DNA of 64,000 bases, from positions 1,316,183-1,380,182 of the forward strand of contig NZ_LMEE01000001.1 in the NCBI RefSeq assembly GCF_001425305.1. The letters are read 5' to 3'. Each line of letters begins with the position of its first letter. The first letter of the stretch is position 1. Under the pieces are notes generated by a model. That model saw only the letters and a program-made list of their open reading frames with translations, did no database searches and had not been told where the DNA came from. The position numbers and the translations under genes were made by a program. This document shows, piece after piece, positions 1-9,640 of this stretch. The DNA is from Phenylobacterium sp. Root1290 (GTDB taxonomy: Bacteria; Pseudomonadota; Alphaproteobacteria; Caulobacterales; Caulobacteraceae).

Positions 1-1790
<1,790 letters not shown>

Positions 1791-2017
1791 GGCCCGCGTC
1801 CGGCTCTGCCCAGAAACCTAGCTTCGCGGTGATGGCGGTTGGCTCTGGCCGCCGCCCGCCTGATCGAACACGTTGTCATCCCTACGGCGCGACCTTCGAT
1901 GGGTCTCGATCGATGCGCCCGCCCCCTGCGGTGGGCGGGGGGGTCTACCCGTGGGCAATGAACCTAGGAGACTGCCTCGCGCCGGGCGCGTAGCCTACTG
2001 AACTACGGGGGAAAGGC

Positions 2018-2515
2018 ATGGAGGTCACCGTGTCCCCAATCGACGAACACCCATCTTTCGCCGCGGAATCGTCAGCCACGACGGGCAGGAAAAAAGCCTC
2101 CGCCGGATCGTCCGAACAGGCGGTCGCGCCGCTCCTATCCATCAACGTCGATCCCGGCACGGGACGGGTGATCAGCATCGAGAGCATGGACGCCTCCGGC
2201 GATCGACGGGCGCTCTCCGATGAAGAGCGCACCCGCCTCTCCGAGCTGAAGCCTGAAGCCACATTGCGAGACATCGTTGAACGGGCGTTCGAGGCTGGCG
2301 TCGCCTGCGTTCTGGGCCAGCAGGCCCGGGGCGAAGAAACTCCGGAGTCCGAAGAGGACGCCGAGCTGTCGCGGATGCTGTTGCGTTCCTTAATCGCCGA
2401 AAGCGCCGCCAAGCGCCTAACCCAGTTCGATGTCTTGAGCCCCGCGATCGTGGGAACGCTGATCGAGCGGGCCGCGAGCCGCGACCGGAACTCCGACGCC
2501 GGCGCCGACCACTAA
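2018..2515 (+). CDS. hypothetical acidic protein
   Basis: 165 residues, not recognised. The ATG at 2018 is preceded by GGGGGAAAGG, a usable ribosome binding site; an in-frame GTG at 2030 is a weaker alternative. No signal peptide, membrane segment or cysteine motif is apparent. The first 40 residues look disordered (Ser, Ala, Thr, Lys). From about residue 45 the protein is rich in Glu, Arg, Ala and Leu and probably helical, with an acidic stretch EETPESEEDAE near residue 110. It lies 93 bp upstream of the internal-repeat protein on the same strand, so the two may be co-transcribed, but nothing else links them. Confidence 0.7.
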   Translation: MEVTVSPIDEHPSFAAESSATTGRKKASAGSSEQAVAPLLSINVDPGTGRVISIESMDASGDRRALSDEERTRLSELKPEATLRDIVERAFEAGVACVLGQQARGEETPESEEDAELSRMLLRSLIAESAAKRLTQFDVLSPAIVGTLIERAASRDRNSDAGADH

Positions 2516-2608
2516 ACACCCACGTCAAGTCGGGGATGAAGCGAACCGCGCCGTCCGGCCAGCGTGCCGTTCGACGCGGCCTACCAGCAAACACACGAGG
2601 AGCACTCG

Positions 2609-3307
2609 ATGACGTTTGACACGACTTATGACGGCAATGGCAGAGACACCGACGACATCGCCCGCCTGCTCGCCGGCGGCAAGATACGAGGCCGCAAGCG
2701 CATGCGGCGGCTGCTGATCGCCCGTCTCATCAGCGACAAGCGTGGCGCCGAAGCCGACGACGAGGATGAAGGCATCGACGAAGATGAAGGCGGCGGCGAA
2801 GACCAGCGCCTCGCCCGCCTCCTGGTCGGCGGCGCCGTGCGCAAGCGCCGACTTCGGCGCCTGGTGCTCGCCCAGATGCTCCGTCAACGAGGCGACGAAG
2901 ACGAGGGCGAGGGCATCGAGGATGAGGAAAGCGACGACGAGGATCATAACCTCGCCCGCCTCCTGGTCGGCGGGGCCGCGCGCAAGCGGCGTCTGCGTCG
3001 CCTGGTGCTCGCCCAGATGCTCCGTCAACGCGGCGAAGAAGATGAGGACGAGGGTATCGAGGACGAGGAAGGCGGCGATGAGGATCGGCGTCTGGCTCAA
3101 GTCCTGGTCGGCGGCGCCAGGCGCCGGCGGCGTCTGCGCCGACTGGTCCTGGCCCACGTGCTCAGCGAGCGCAGAGACGAGGACGAGGGCGAAGGCATCG
3201 AGGATGACGACGATGATCGCCAACTGGTGCGCTTCCTCGTCGGTCAAAAGGCCGTGCGTCGGGGCCGGGCCCGGCGAATGGCCGGCGCCCGCGAACTGAG
3301 GCACTAG
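2609..3307 (+). CDS. internal-repeat protein of alternating basic and acidic blocks
   Basis: 232 residues, no family recognised. ATG at 2609 chosen because CGAGGAG lies 6 nt upstream; an in-frame start at 2564 has no such site. After a 16-residue leader the protein is four full units and one partial: residues 17-67, 68-114, 115-161, 162-205 and 206-232. Each unit opens with a hydrophobic-basic block (LARLLVGGAxRKRRLRRLVL) likely to form an amphipathic helix, then AQMLRQRG, then a 15-20 residue run of Asp and Glu containing EGIED. Units 2 and 3 are nearly identical, also in DNA, which points to recent tandem duplication. It has no cysteine, no signal peptide and no classical membrane span. Strong charge alternation suggests polyelectrolyte binding or self-association; that is inference only. 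Confidence 0.8.
   Translation: MTFDTTYDGNGRDTDDIARLLAGGKIRGRKRMRRLLIARLISDKRGAEADDEDEGIDEDEGGGEDQRLARLLVGGAVRKRRLRRLVLAQMLRQRGDEDEGEGIEDEESDDEDHNLARLLVGGAARKRRLRRLVLAQMLRQRGEEDEDEGIEDEEGGDEDRRLAQVLVGGARRRRRLRRLVLAHVLSERRDEDEGEGIEDDDDDRQLVRFLVGQKAVRRGRARRMAGARELRH
2657..3304 (+). repeat. in-gene tandem repeat, about 141-bp period, 5 units
   Basis: Units at 2657-2809 (153 bp), 2810-2950 (141 bp), 2951-3091 (141 bp), 3092-3223 (132 bp) and a partial unit at 3224-3304. The phrases ctcgcccgcctcctggtcgg and ctggtgctcgcccagatgct recur almost unchanged in units 2 and 3. Length differences are multiples of three, so the frame is kept. Confidence 0.9.
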
Positions 3308-3317
3308 GCCAATCACT

Positions 3318-3347
3318 GCCGGAGGGGCTCGCCCCTCCGGCTTCCTT
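3318..3347 (+). terminator. intrinsic terminator of the repeat-protein gene
   Basis: Perfect 10-bp stem GCCGGAGGGG / CCCCTCCGGC with loop CTCG (3318-3341), then TTCCTTA. It starts 10 nt after the repeat-protein stop codon and sits between convergent genes, so it may also stop transcription from the MFS gene on the other strand. Confidence 0.75.
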
Positions 3348-3367
3348 ACCGCAAGCCGCGATGGGTC

Positions 3368-4537
3368 TTACGGCTTCTCACCAACGGCCACCTGCGGCCT
3401 TGGGAACACGAAGGCCAGGGTCATCAGCGCCGCCAGCGACATGGCCAGGGCCACCGCCGGGATCGCCGGCACGCCGTAGCTCGCCAGAGCCAGCCCGCCC
3501 ATGGCCGAGCCCAGCGCCTGGCCGACCGAGATCACCGAGCCGTTGAGGGCCAGCGCCACCGGCGCGCCCTCGGTCATCGAGATCAGCCGCGCCTGGATCA
3601 CCGGGGTGATCGAGAACAGCGCCGTGGCCGCCACGAAGATGCCCAGCGCCACCAGCGTCGCGCTCGGCCAGCCGGCCGGGGCGACCTGGTGCGTGGCCGC
3701 GAAATGGATGGTCATGGCCGTCGCCTGGATCGCAAAGCCGATCAGGATCCAGCTGCGCCCGAGATCACGGTTGGCCGCCCGCGCGCCCAGCCACAGGCCG
3801 AGGATGGAGCCAAAGCCGATCATCGACTGGAAGGCGCCCACCCCTGCGCCGGTGACGCCCGCCCCGACCCGCACGATCGGCGCGATGTAGAGGTTCAGCG
3901 TCATGTTGGCGGCGAAGGCCAGGAAGGTGGTCAGGTAGAGCGGCCAGATCGCCGGCAGGTCCAGGGTTCCCCCGGCGCGCTTCGGCGGCGCCGGCACCCG
4001 CGGCAGGAAGAACAGCACCCCGACCAGGGCGATGGCCGACAGCGTCGCCGCGGTCAGGAAGGTCGCCCGCCAACCGAACAGGTCGCCGACGACGCTGCCG
4101 ATAGGAATGCCGATCACGAAGGCCAGTGTCATGCCGCCCGAAACCATGGCCAGGGCCGAGCCGCGCCGCTCGGGCGGAGCCAGCGAAGCGGCCGCTACGC
4201 TGGCGGCCGGACCCGACATCGCGCCAGCCAGGCCGGCCAGCGCCCGCAGCACCATCAGCGCCTCGAAGTTGGGCGTCAGGGCGCAGGCGATGTGCAGCAC
4301 CAGGCCAAGGCTCAGGCCGACGATCACCATGATCTTGCGGTCGACCCGCGCGAACAGCCAGGCGGCCACCGGCCCCAATACCGCCGAGGTCAGCACGAAC
4401 ACCGTCTGCAACTGCCCGGCCACGGCCGTCGTCACGCCAAGGTCGGCGGCCAGCGCCTCCAGCAGGCCGGCGAAGATGAAGGCTCCGGACCCGAACGCGA
4501 ACGTCACCATGGTCAGAACGAAAATGCGCGGGTTCAT
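3368..4537 (-). CDS. MFS transporter, DHA1/AraJ-like
   Basis: 389-residue inner-membrane transporter of the major facilitator superfamily with about 12 hydrophobic segments. It begins MNPRIFVLTMVTFAFGSGAF and carries the DHA1-type loop LFARVDRKIMVIVGLSLG between helices 2 and 3. This group exports drugs, sugars or small metabolites by proton antiport; the substrate cannot be told from sequence. ATG at 4537 was preferred over an upstream ATG at 4579 because the upstream 14 residues (MSGGRYGRAAKLGC) are polar and the first helix starts right after the internal Met. It is the last gene of a leftward run that includes the PepSY protein and TonB receptor but is separated from them by 63 bp. Confidence 0.85.
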   Translation of the reverse strand: MNPRIFVLTMVTFAFGSGAFIFAGLLEALAADLGVTTAVAGQLQTVFVLTSAVLGPVAAWLFARVDRKIMVIVGLSLGLVLHIACALTPNFEALMVLRALAGLAGAMSGPAASVAAASLAPPERRGSALAMVSGGMTLAFVIGIPIGSVVGDLFGWRATFLTAATLSAIALVGVLFFLPRVPAPPKRAGGTLDLPAIWPLYLTTFLAFAANMTLNLYIAPIVRVGAGVTGAGVGAFQSMIGFGSILGLWLGARAANRDLGRSWILIGFAIQATAMTIHFAATHQVAPAGWPSATLVALGIFVAATALFSITPVIQARLISMTEGAPVALALNGSVISVGQALGSAMGGLALASYGVPAIPAVALAMSLAALMTLAFVFPRPQVAVGEKP

Positions 4538-4600
4538 GCAGCCGAGCTTAGCCGCGCGACCATACCGGCCGCCAGACATTTGAGAGCGCGGTTCGCCGAG

Positions 4601-5701
4601 CTAGGCCGCCGCGGGCTTGGCGACCGGGCGCTTGCGCTTGCGTTTCAGGGTCTTGGGTCCCGCCCAGAAGGTCCAGACCGCCAGGGATCCCAGCAGGGCG
4701 AGCGACAGACCCGAGAGCGTCATCACCAACCGATACGGCAGCCCGCCGACCTTGGCGGCGTGGATCGGATACTCGGCGTTGGCGATTCGCACGCCCAGCG
4801 GCTGGGTCAGGGCGTCGCGGCTGGCGACCAGCCGGCCATCTGCGGGATCGAACCAGAACATGGTGCGGCCGTTGGGCAGCCATTCGGCCTGCTGGCGCAC
4901 CCTCAGCGAGATCAGGCCGCCGGGCTTGGTCGGCAGGCTGATTATCCGCAGTTCGCCGTCGGGATACATCGCCCGCGCCGCCTCGAGCAGCGCGGCGTAG
5001 TCGATGTCGGCCGCCTTCGGGCCGCCCTCGGTCTTGGGCGGTTTCTGCGCCTCGGCCATGACCGCAGGGCTGGAGAACGGCGCCAGCAGCACGTCCTCGA
5101 CCGCCGGCAAGGTCATCATCACCCCAGTCAGCATCGACACGAACAGCAGCGGCGCGGTCACGACGCCCAGGTCGCGGTGCTGACGCACCACGCCGTTGCG
5201 GCTCAGGTTCGAAGGCCATGGCCGAAGGGCGAACAGCCGCCGCGCCGGCCACCACAGGATCACCCCGGTGACCACGAAGCCCAGGCCGACCAGAGCCATG
5301 ATCCCGGCCGCCAGTTCGCCGACATCGGCGGCCAGCAGGTGATGGTGCAGGTCGAACAGCCAGATCTCCGGTCGCTCCCACTTGGACGACCACGCCGCGA
5401 CGATCTCGCCGCTCTGGTCGGCATAGGCCCCGCGCGCGGGCTCGACATAGTTCAGGCGATGCAGCCCCAGCCGCTCGCTGGCCAGCACGATGGAACGCGG
5501 CGCATCGGGCCCTGAGAATATCTTTCCAACGGTCGCTGCAACCGCCGCCGTGTCCTGGTTCTGCGCGTCGGCGGCGTGCGGCAGGGTCGCGCGCAGGAAG
5601 TCGTCCTTGTGGACCAGCAGCGCGCCCGAGAGGCCCAGCACCGCCAGGAAGAGGCCGATCAGGCCTCCGGCCCATCGGTGCAGGAGCCGCAGCGTTCCCA
5701 T
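4601..5701 (-). CDS. PepSY-associated TM helix protein (iron-regulated membrane protein)
   Basis: 366-residue inner-membrane protein of the PepSY-TM (PiuB-like) family, often encoded with siderophore receptors and thought to help ferric-siderophore reduction or handling. N-terminal helix RLLHRWAGGLIGLFLAVLGLSGALL is typical, including the paired His/Trp. Further spans are near residues 150 (IMALVGLGFVVTGVILWWPARR), 195 and 335; the tail is basic (KRKRKRP). The start codon overlaps the TonB receptor stop codon by one base (TGATG at 5703-5699), so translation is probably coupled. It should be Fur-controlled from the promoter in front of the receptor. Confidence 0.88.
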   Translation of the reverse strand: MGTLRLLHRWAGGLIGLFLAVLGLSGALLVHKDDFLRATLPHAADAQNQDTAAVAATVGKIFSGPDAPRSIVLASERLGLHRLNYVEPARGAYADQSGEIVAAWSSKWERPEIWLFDLHHHLLAADVGELAAGIMALVGLGFVVTGVILWWPARRLFALRPWPSNLSRNGVVRQHRDLGVVTAPLLFVSMLTGVMMTLPAVEDVLLAPFSSPAVMAEAQKPPKTEGGPKAADIDYAALLEAARAMYPDGELRIISLPTKPGGLISLRVRQQAEWLPNGRTMFWFDPADGRLVASRDALTQPLGVRIANAEYPIHAAKVGGLPYRLVMTLSGLSLALLGSLAVWTFWAGPKTLKRKRKRPVAKPAAA

Positions 5702-7857
5702 CAGAACCTGCGCTCGAACCCAAGCGTGAAGCTGCGGCCGCGGCCCGCGAAGTTGCGCAGGTTGTCGGTCGGGTTGCTCGTGTCGGAGGCGTAGCTCAGA
5801 TAGTACTCGTCCATCAGGTTCTGCACGCTGAAGATCACGTCGCCGAACCCTGCCTCATAGCGGACCGAGGCGTCGACCAGCGTGTAGCCGCCGAAGCTGT
5901 TGCGCGGATCTGCGCCGTCGAAGCTGCGCTCCAGATAGGACTGGCTCTGCAGACGAGCGGCCAGCGGACCGCTCTGATAGATCAGCGCGAAGTTGAAGCG
6001 GTCAGGCGAGATGTTGGCGCCGTCGAGGTCGATGTCGACGCTGCCGTCGCCGTTGCTGTCGGCACGGCCCTTCAGCTTGGCGTAGCCGGCGTTGACGCTG
6101 ACCCCGGGCACAGGCGTCCTGGCGGTGACGTTGAGCTCCAGGCCCTCGATCTCCACCCGTTGGCGCTGCACGTCGTAGACGGCGGTGGCCGGGTTGAGCA
6201 CCAGCAGCTGACCCAGCTTGGACTTGGACCAGAAGTAGGCGGCGCTGGCCTCGATCGGCCCGTACTTCCACTCGGCGCCGATTTCCTGGTTGTCGGAAAC
6301 CACCGGGCTGATGTCGAGGAAGCTGTCGACGTCGACGCCGTTGCGGTTCACCGCCCGCAGGATTCGGCCGACGTCGGGCACGGTGTAGCCCTCGGCGTAG
6401 CTGGCGTAGAGGCGCAGGCCCTCGACCGGGTTCACCACGATCCCGCCATTGACCAGCGTGGCGTCGAAGCTGGGCTCGCCGCCGCTGACCGCACGCGAGC
6501 CGTAGGTGGCCAGGGTGGTGTAGTCGCCGACCTTCAAGGTCACCGATTCATAGCGGGCGCCGCCAGCCAGATGCACCTTGTCGCCGAACAGGGCGAGGTT
6601 GGCCTGCACGAACGGCGCGACGCTGCGGAACTCGGTCGGCGGCACCCAGACGCGGTTGGTGGCGATCAGCGACTGCGCGGTCTCGTCGCGCAGGGTGTCG
6701 AGGCCCAGCGTCGCGTTCAATCCGGGCACGAACGGCACTTCACGCTCGTAACTGGCGCGGGCGCCGAGCTTTTCGGACTCGTTGGAGGACTGGTCGAACA
6801 GCGTCCCGACCGGAGCCAGGCGCACGTCCTGGAAGGTGGCGCTGCGGTCTCCGCCGAACGTGTCGCGCGTGCGGTTGTAGAACAGCTGGGCGTTCAGATC
6901 GCCGCCCCACAGGTCGTTGTCGGTCAGGGCCAGGGAGACCGTCTCGACCTTGTTGGCGGCCGTCCGGCCTTCCGGCGCGCCGCGCACCGAACTGGCTGGG
7001 CGGTTCTTGGTGCGGTCGCCCGCCACGATCACATAGTCGCCGTCGCCCTTCAGCTCGAAGCGGTTGGCGACGAGGTCGAGGCGCAGGCTTTCGTCGATCT
7101 GCCAGCCGAACCGGCCGAAGATCGAGGTGCTGACCGAGTCCTGGATCTCGCCCTGGGTGTTGTCGACGCCGATCCGATCGCCGTGTCCGTCGTAAAAGGC
7201 GCCGCGCGCCTCGTAAGCCAGGCCCAGGGTGGCGTCGAAGGCGCCGCTGCGCCAGGCGCCCAGACCCGCCGTCTTCCAGCCAAGGCCATCGCCGTGCGCG
7301 CGCGCGTCGGTGCTGGCCTGGACCAGCACGCGGCCGGTCAGGCCGTCTTCCTTGGGCGGGCCGACGGTCACCTGGTTGACCACGCCGCCGGTGGCGCCGA
7401 TGCCCTGCAGAGCGTTCGATCCGTAGATCAACTCGACATGATCGATGAAGAAGGCGTCGATGGTGAAGCCGTCGCGCGAGCCGTCCCGGATCGGGGTCGA
7501 CTGCGGGATGCCGTTAATGGCGAACAGCGGCGAGCGGCCGCGCAGGGTCTCCCCGCTGCCCGACAGCTTCTGGCGCGTCGGCGAGAAGGACGGCGACAGC
7601 GCGGACACCGCATCGACGATCGAACCGCTGATCGAGACCTGCTGCGATAGGGCGGTGGAGTCGACCACGTCCACCGTCATCGGCAGGGCGCTGGCCGGCA
7701 GGTTGGTCCGCGCCGCGGTGATGACCAGTTCGGAGACTTCGGTCGCGGCGGCGTCGTCAGCGAGCGCCTGTCCTCCGGCCATCAAGGCCAGCATGCTGGC
7801 CCCCGCCGCCAACAGGCCTCCACGCGCGATCCGCGCGACGTTGCTACCCTTAGTCAT
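5701..7857 (-). CDS. TonB-dependent siderophore receptor
   Basis: 718-residue outer-membrane receptor: signal peptide (to about ...GGQALADD), TonB-box-like EVSELVITAA, plug domain with YGSNALQGIGATGGVVNQVT, then a 22-strand barrel ending in aromatic FTLGFERRF. Such receptors import ferric siderophores or other scarce ligands using TonB energy. ATG at 7857 (MTKGSN) is used; an upstream in-frame start at 7920 would add a non-signal-like stretch and overlap the promoter. The Fur-box promoter directly upstream and the coupled PepSY protein downstream make ferric-siderophore uptake the best assignment. Confidence 0.92.
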   Translation of the reverse strand: MTKGSNVARIARGGLLAAGASMLALMAGGQALADDAAATEVSELVITAARTNLPASALPMTVDVVDSTALSQQVSISGSIVDAVSALSPSFSPTRQKLSGSGETLRGRSPLFAINGIPQSTPIRDGSRDGFTIDAFFIDHVELIYGSNALQGIGATGGVVNQVTVGPPKEDGLTGRVLVQASTDARAHGDGLGWKTAGLGAWRSGAFDATLGLAYEARGAFYDGHGDRIGVDNTQGEIQDSVSTSIFGRFGWQIDESLRLDLVANRFELKGDGDYVIVAGDRTKNRPASSVRGAPEGRTAANKVETVSLALTDNDLWGGDLNAQLFYNRTRDTFGGDRSATFQDVRLAPVGTLFDQSSNESEKLGARASYEREVPFVPGLNATLGLDTLRDETAQSLIATNRVWVPPTEFRSVAPFVQANLALFGDKVHLAGGARYESVTLKVGDYTTLATYGSRAVSGGEPSFDATLVNGGIVVNPVEGLRLYASYAEGYTVPDVGRILRAVNRNGVDVDSFLDISPVVSDNQEIGAEWKYGPIEASAAYFWSKSKLGQLLVLNPATAVYDVQRQRVEIEGLELNVTARTPVPGVSVNAGYAKLKGRADSNGDGSVDIDLDGANISPDRFNFALIYQSGPLAARLQSQSYLERSFDGADPRNSFGGYTLVDASVRYEAGFGDVIFSVQNLMDEYYLSYASDTSNPTDNLRNFAGRGRSFTLGFERRF

Positions 7858-7890
7858 GCAATCCCCGACACGTCCTGTTCCAGACCGCGC

Positions 7891-7920
7891 TCTATAGCGG
7901 AGAATGCGAATTACTCTCAA
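7891..7920 (-). promoter_or_regulatory. sigma70-like promoter overlapped by a Fur box
   Basis: On the minus strand TTGAGA (7920-7915), 18-nt spacer, TATAGA (7896-7891) forms a promoter 34 bp before the receptor ATG. The spacer holds an imperfect palindrome, plus strand GAGAATGCGAATTACTCTC (7900-7918), close to the proteobacterial Fur pattern AATGCGAATnATTCTCA. Fe-Fur binding here would block RNA polymerase when iron is sufficient. Seen directly: the sequence and spacing; regulation is inferred. Confidence 0.78.
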
Positions 7921-7971
7921 CGTACTTGTGCGGGTGGTTTCCAGAAGAGGACTATCGATGCGGGAGTGGGA

Positions 7972-8433
7972 CTAGCCGCTGAACCAGCCGCCGACCACGC
8001 AGCTGATCTGGCCGTCCCTCACGGTCACGGTGGCGCGACGGCCGGTCCCCGGCTTGTACACGACCGTGCGCCCGCCGCTGGTCACCGCCAGGGTGGACGG
8101 CGCGCTGAACTGGCAGACGCGATAGGTCTTCTCGCTCACCATGCCGCGCTCCGGCGGCGCCACGCAGCTGGCGTGGCCATAGCGTCGTTCGAACCTGACG
8201 GCGCCGTACTCGAAACTCCTGGGTCCCTTGTCGCCGAACGAGGTCGGCGAGGCCTGCACCACTGGGCAGGCCGGCCCGGCGATGCTCCAGGCCTGGCGCA
8301 TCGCCTCCTGCTCCGACCAGGTTTCATGGATCAGGAAGGCGGGGATGCTTAGGATCACCAGCATCAGGCCGGTCAGGTTGACGACCTGCCCCGCGATCGA
8401 GTCCAGCAACGGATGACGCCGCACCTGCTCCAT
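7972..8433 (-). CDS. hypothetical membrane-anchored protein
   Basis: 153 residues, not recognised. One clear membrane helix near the N-terminus (VVNLTGLMLVILSIPAFLI, about residues 17-35) after a short positively charged start suggests an inner-membrane anchor with a periplasmic body. The body holds four cysteines (in GPACPVV, HASCVAP, YRVCQFS and ISCVVGG), which could form two disulfides. It stands alone between the Fur-controlled receptor and the AraC gene, with 114 bp to the former and 68 bp to the latter. Confidence 0.6.
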   Translation of the reverse strand: MEQVRRHPLLDSIAGQVVNLTGLMLVILSIPAFLIHETWSEQEAMRQAWSIAGPACPVVQASPTSFGDKGPRSFEYGAVRFERRYGHASCVAPPERGMVSEKTYRVCQFSAPSTLAVTSGGRTVVYKPGTGRRATVTVRDGQISCVVGGWFSG

Positions 8434-8501
8434 GACGCCACTTCACCCCCGATCGGAGCGCGCCGCAACCCAGAAGCGTGGCTCGACGTCACCACAATCG
8501 C

Positions 8502-9500
8502 TCAGCGCAGCGGGGCCGCGCCCTGCGCCTGTCGCAACGCCCGGGGCGAGGCGCCCCACCAATGCGAGACCGCGCGGGAGAAGGCGCTGGCGTCGGAGTA
8601 GCCCAGCAAGCGGCTGATCTGGCCGATGCTGGCCTGGGACTCGACCAGCAGGATCAGCGCCTCTTCCATCCGATAGCCTTCCAGCAGGGCCTTGAAGCTG
8701 CTGCCCGCCTGCGCCAGCCGCCGTTGCAGCGTGCGCGGCGAGCAGCCGACCTCCGCGGCGACCGAGGGCACGTCGGCCGTTCCCGGCCCCAGCTTGCCGA
8801 TCGCCGCCCGCACGTTCTGGCAAAGTCCGTCCATCTGCCGCCGCCCGGCCAGGAGCGACTCCGCATAGGCCAGATTGATGTCGCGTAGGGCCGGATCGGC
8901 GCCGGGCACCGGCATGGCCAGGGCCGAGGCGTCGAAGTCGATGGTCGCCTGCGCCGCCCCCATCCGAACCGGGCAGCCGAGCAGGGCGGCGAACGGCGCG
9001 GGATCGGCTTCGGCGCGCCCGACGAGTTGCACCAGCGTCGGATGCGGCCGGCGTCCCGCCGCCGCGGCCACCACCGAGTCGATCTGCAGCGGATCGATGG
9101 CGACCGCCGCCTTGCTCGGCTCGTAGGTCAGCCGCAGCCCGCCCGCCCGCGCGGTCGCGACAAAGCGGCCGCTGTCGCTGAGCAGCACCTGGTAGCGCGC
9201 CATGTGCCGCAGCGACTCCTCGAAGGTCTGGCTGTGCGCGCGCACCACGCTGACCACGTTGGCGGCCTGGATCGGCAGCCGCGTCCCGACCTTCAACCCC
9301 AGCAACGGATCCTCGCTCAGCGCCCGCGCCCGCCGCCAGATCCGCCGGGCCAGGCTGACCTCGATCTGTCCGGCGTCGGGCGCCCGGCCCTCGACGACGC
9401 CGCGCAGGCCATGGGTCAGCGCTGCGCGGTCCAGGCCCTCGCGCACCAACCCGTCGAGCACCGCGTTGATCCAGGCCGAAGCAATGGTGAGGGCCGACAC
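8502..9500 (-). CDS. AraC-family transcriptional regulator
   Basis: 332 residues. The N-terminal about 200 residues match the Arabinose_bd (PF12625) type found in OruR/ArgR-like regulators, with ARRIWRRARALSEDPLLGLKVGTRLP; the C-terminal pair of helix-turn-helices includes DVPSVAAEVGCSPRTLQRRLAQAGSSF and IGQISRLLGYSDASAFSRAVSHWWGASPRALR, a textbook AraC signature. GTG at 9500 is the likely start. It is divergently transcribed from the Baeyer-Villiger monooxygenase, with 140 bp between start codons, so it is a good candidate to control that gene, perhaps in response to its substrate. Confidence 0.88.
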   Translation of the reverse strand: MSALTIASAWINAVLDGLVREGLDRAALTHGLRGVVEGRAPDAGQIEVSLARRIWRRARALSEDPLLGLKVGTRLPIQAANVVSVVRAHSQTFEESLRHMARYQVLLSDSGRFVATARAGGLRLTYEPSKAAVAIDPLQIDSVVAAAAGRRPHPTLVQLVGRAEADPAPFAALLGCPVRMGAAQATIDFDASALAMPVPGADPALRDINLAYAESLLAGRRQMDGLCQNVRAAIGKLGPGTADVPSVAAEVGCSPRTLQRRLAQAGSSFKALLEGYRMEEALILLVESQASIGQISRLLGYSDASAFSRAVSHWWGASPRALRQAQGAAPLR

Positions 9501-9640
9501 TCGTCTTCATCCGCCAACTGAAACGCCATCAGGTGGCGCACAACATCATCTTTCCAGCGCCGCCTGTCACCGACGCTTTCCCATTGCCTTCCGCGAGGGG
9601 AACCCAATTTGGATAAAGCGGTATGTTTCGGGAGGTATCG

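Noticed and set aside
1791-2017. Possible gene between gyrB and the acidic protein
   Set aside because: No frame with a start, ribosome site and coding-like composition; only a small GC-rich hairpin near 1980.
3689-5515. 608-codon open frame on the plus strand
   Set aside because: Antisense to the MFS and PepSY genes, with low-complexity Arg/Gln/His composition and no recognisable domain.
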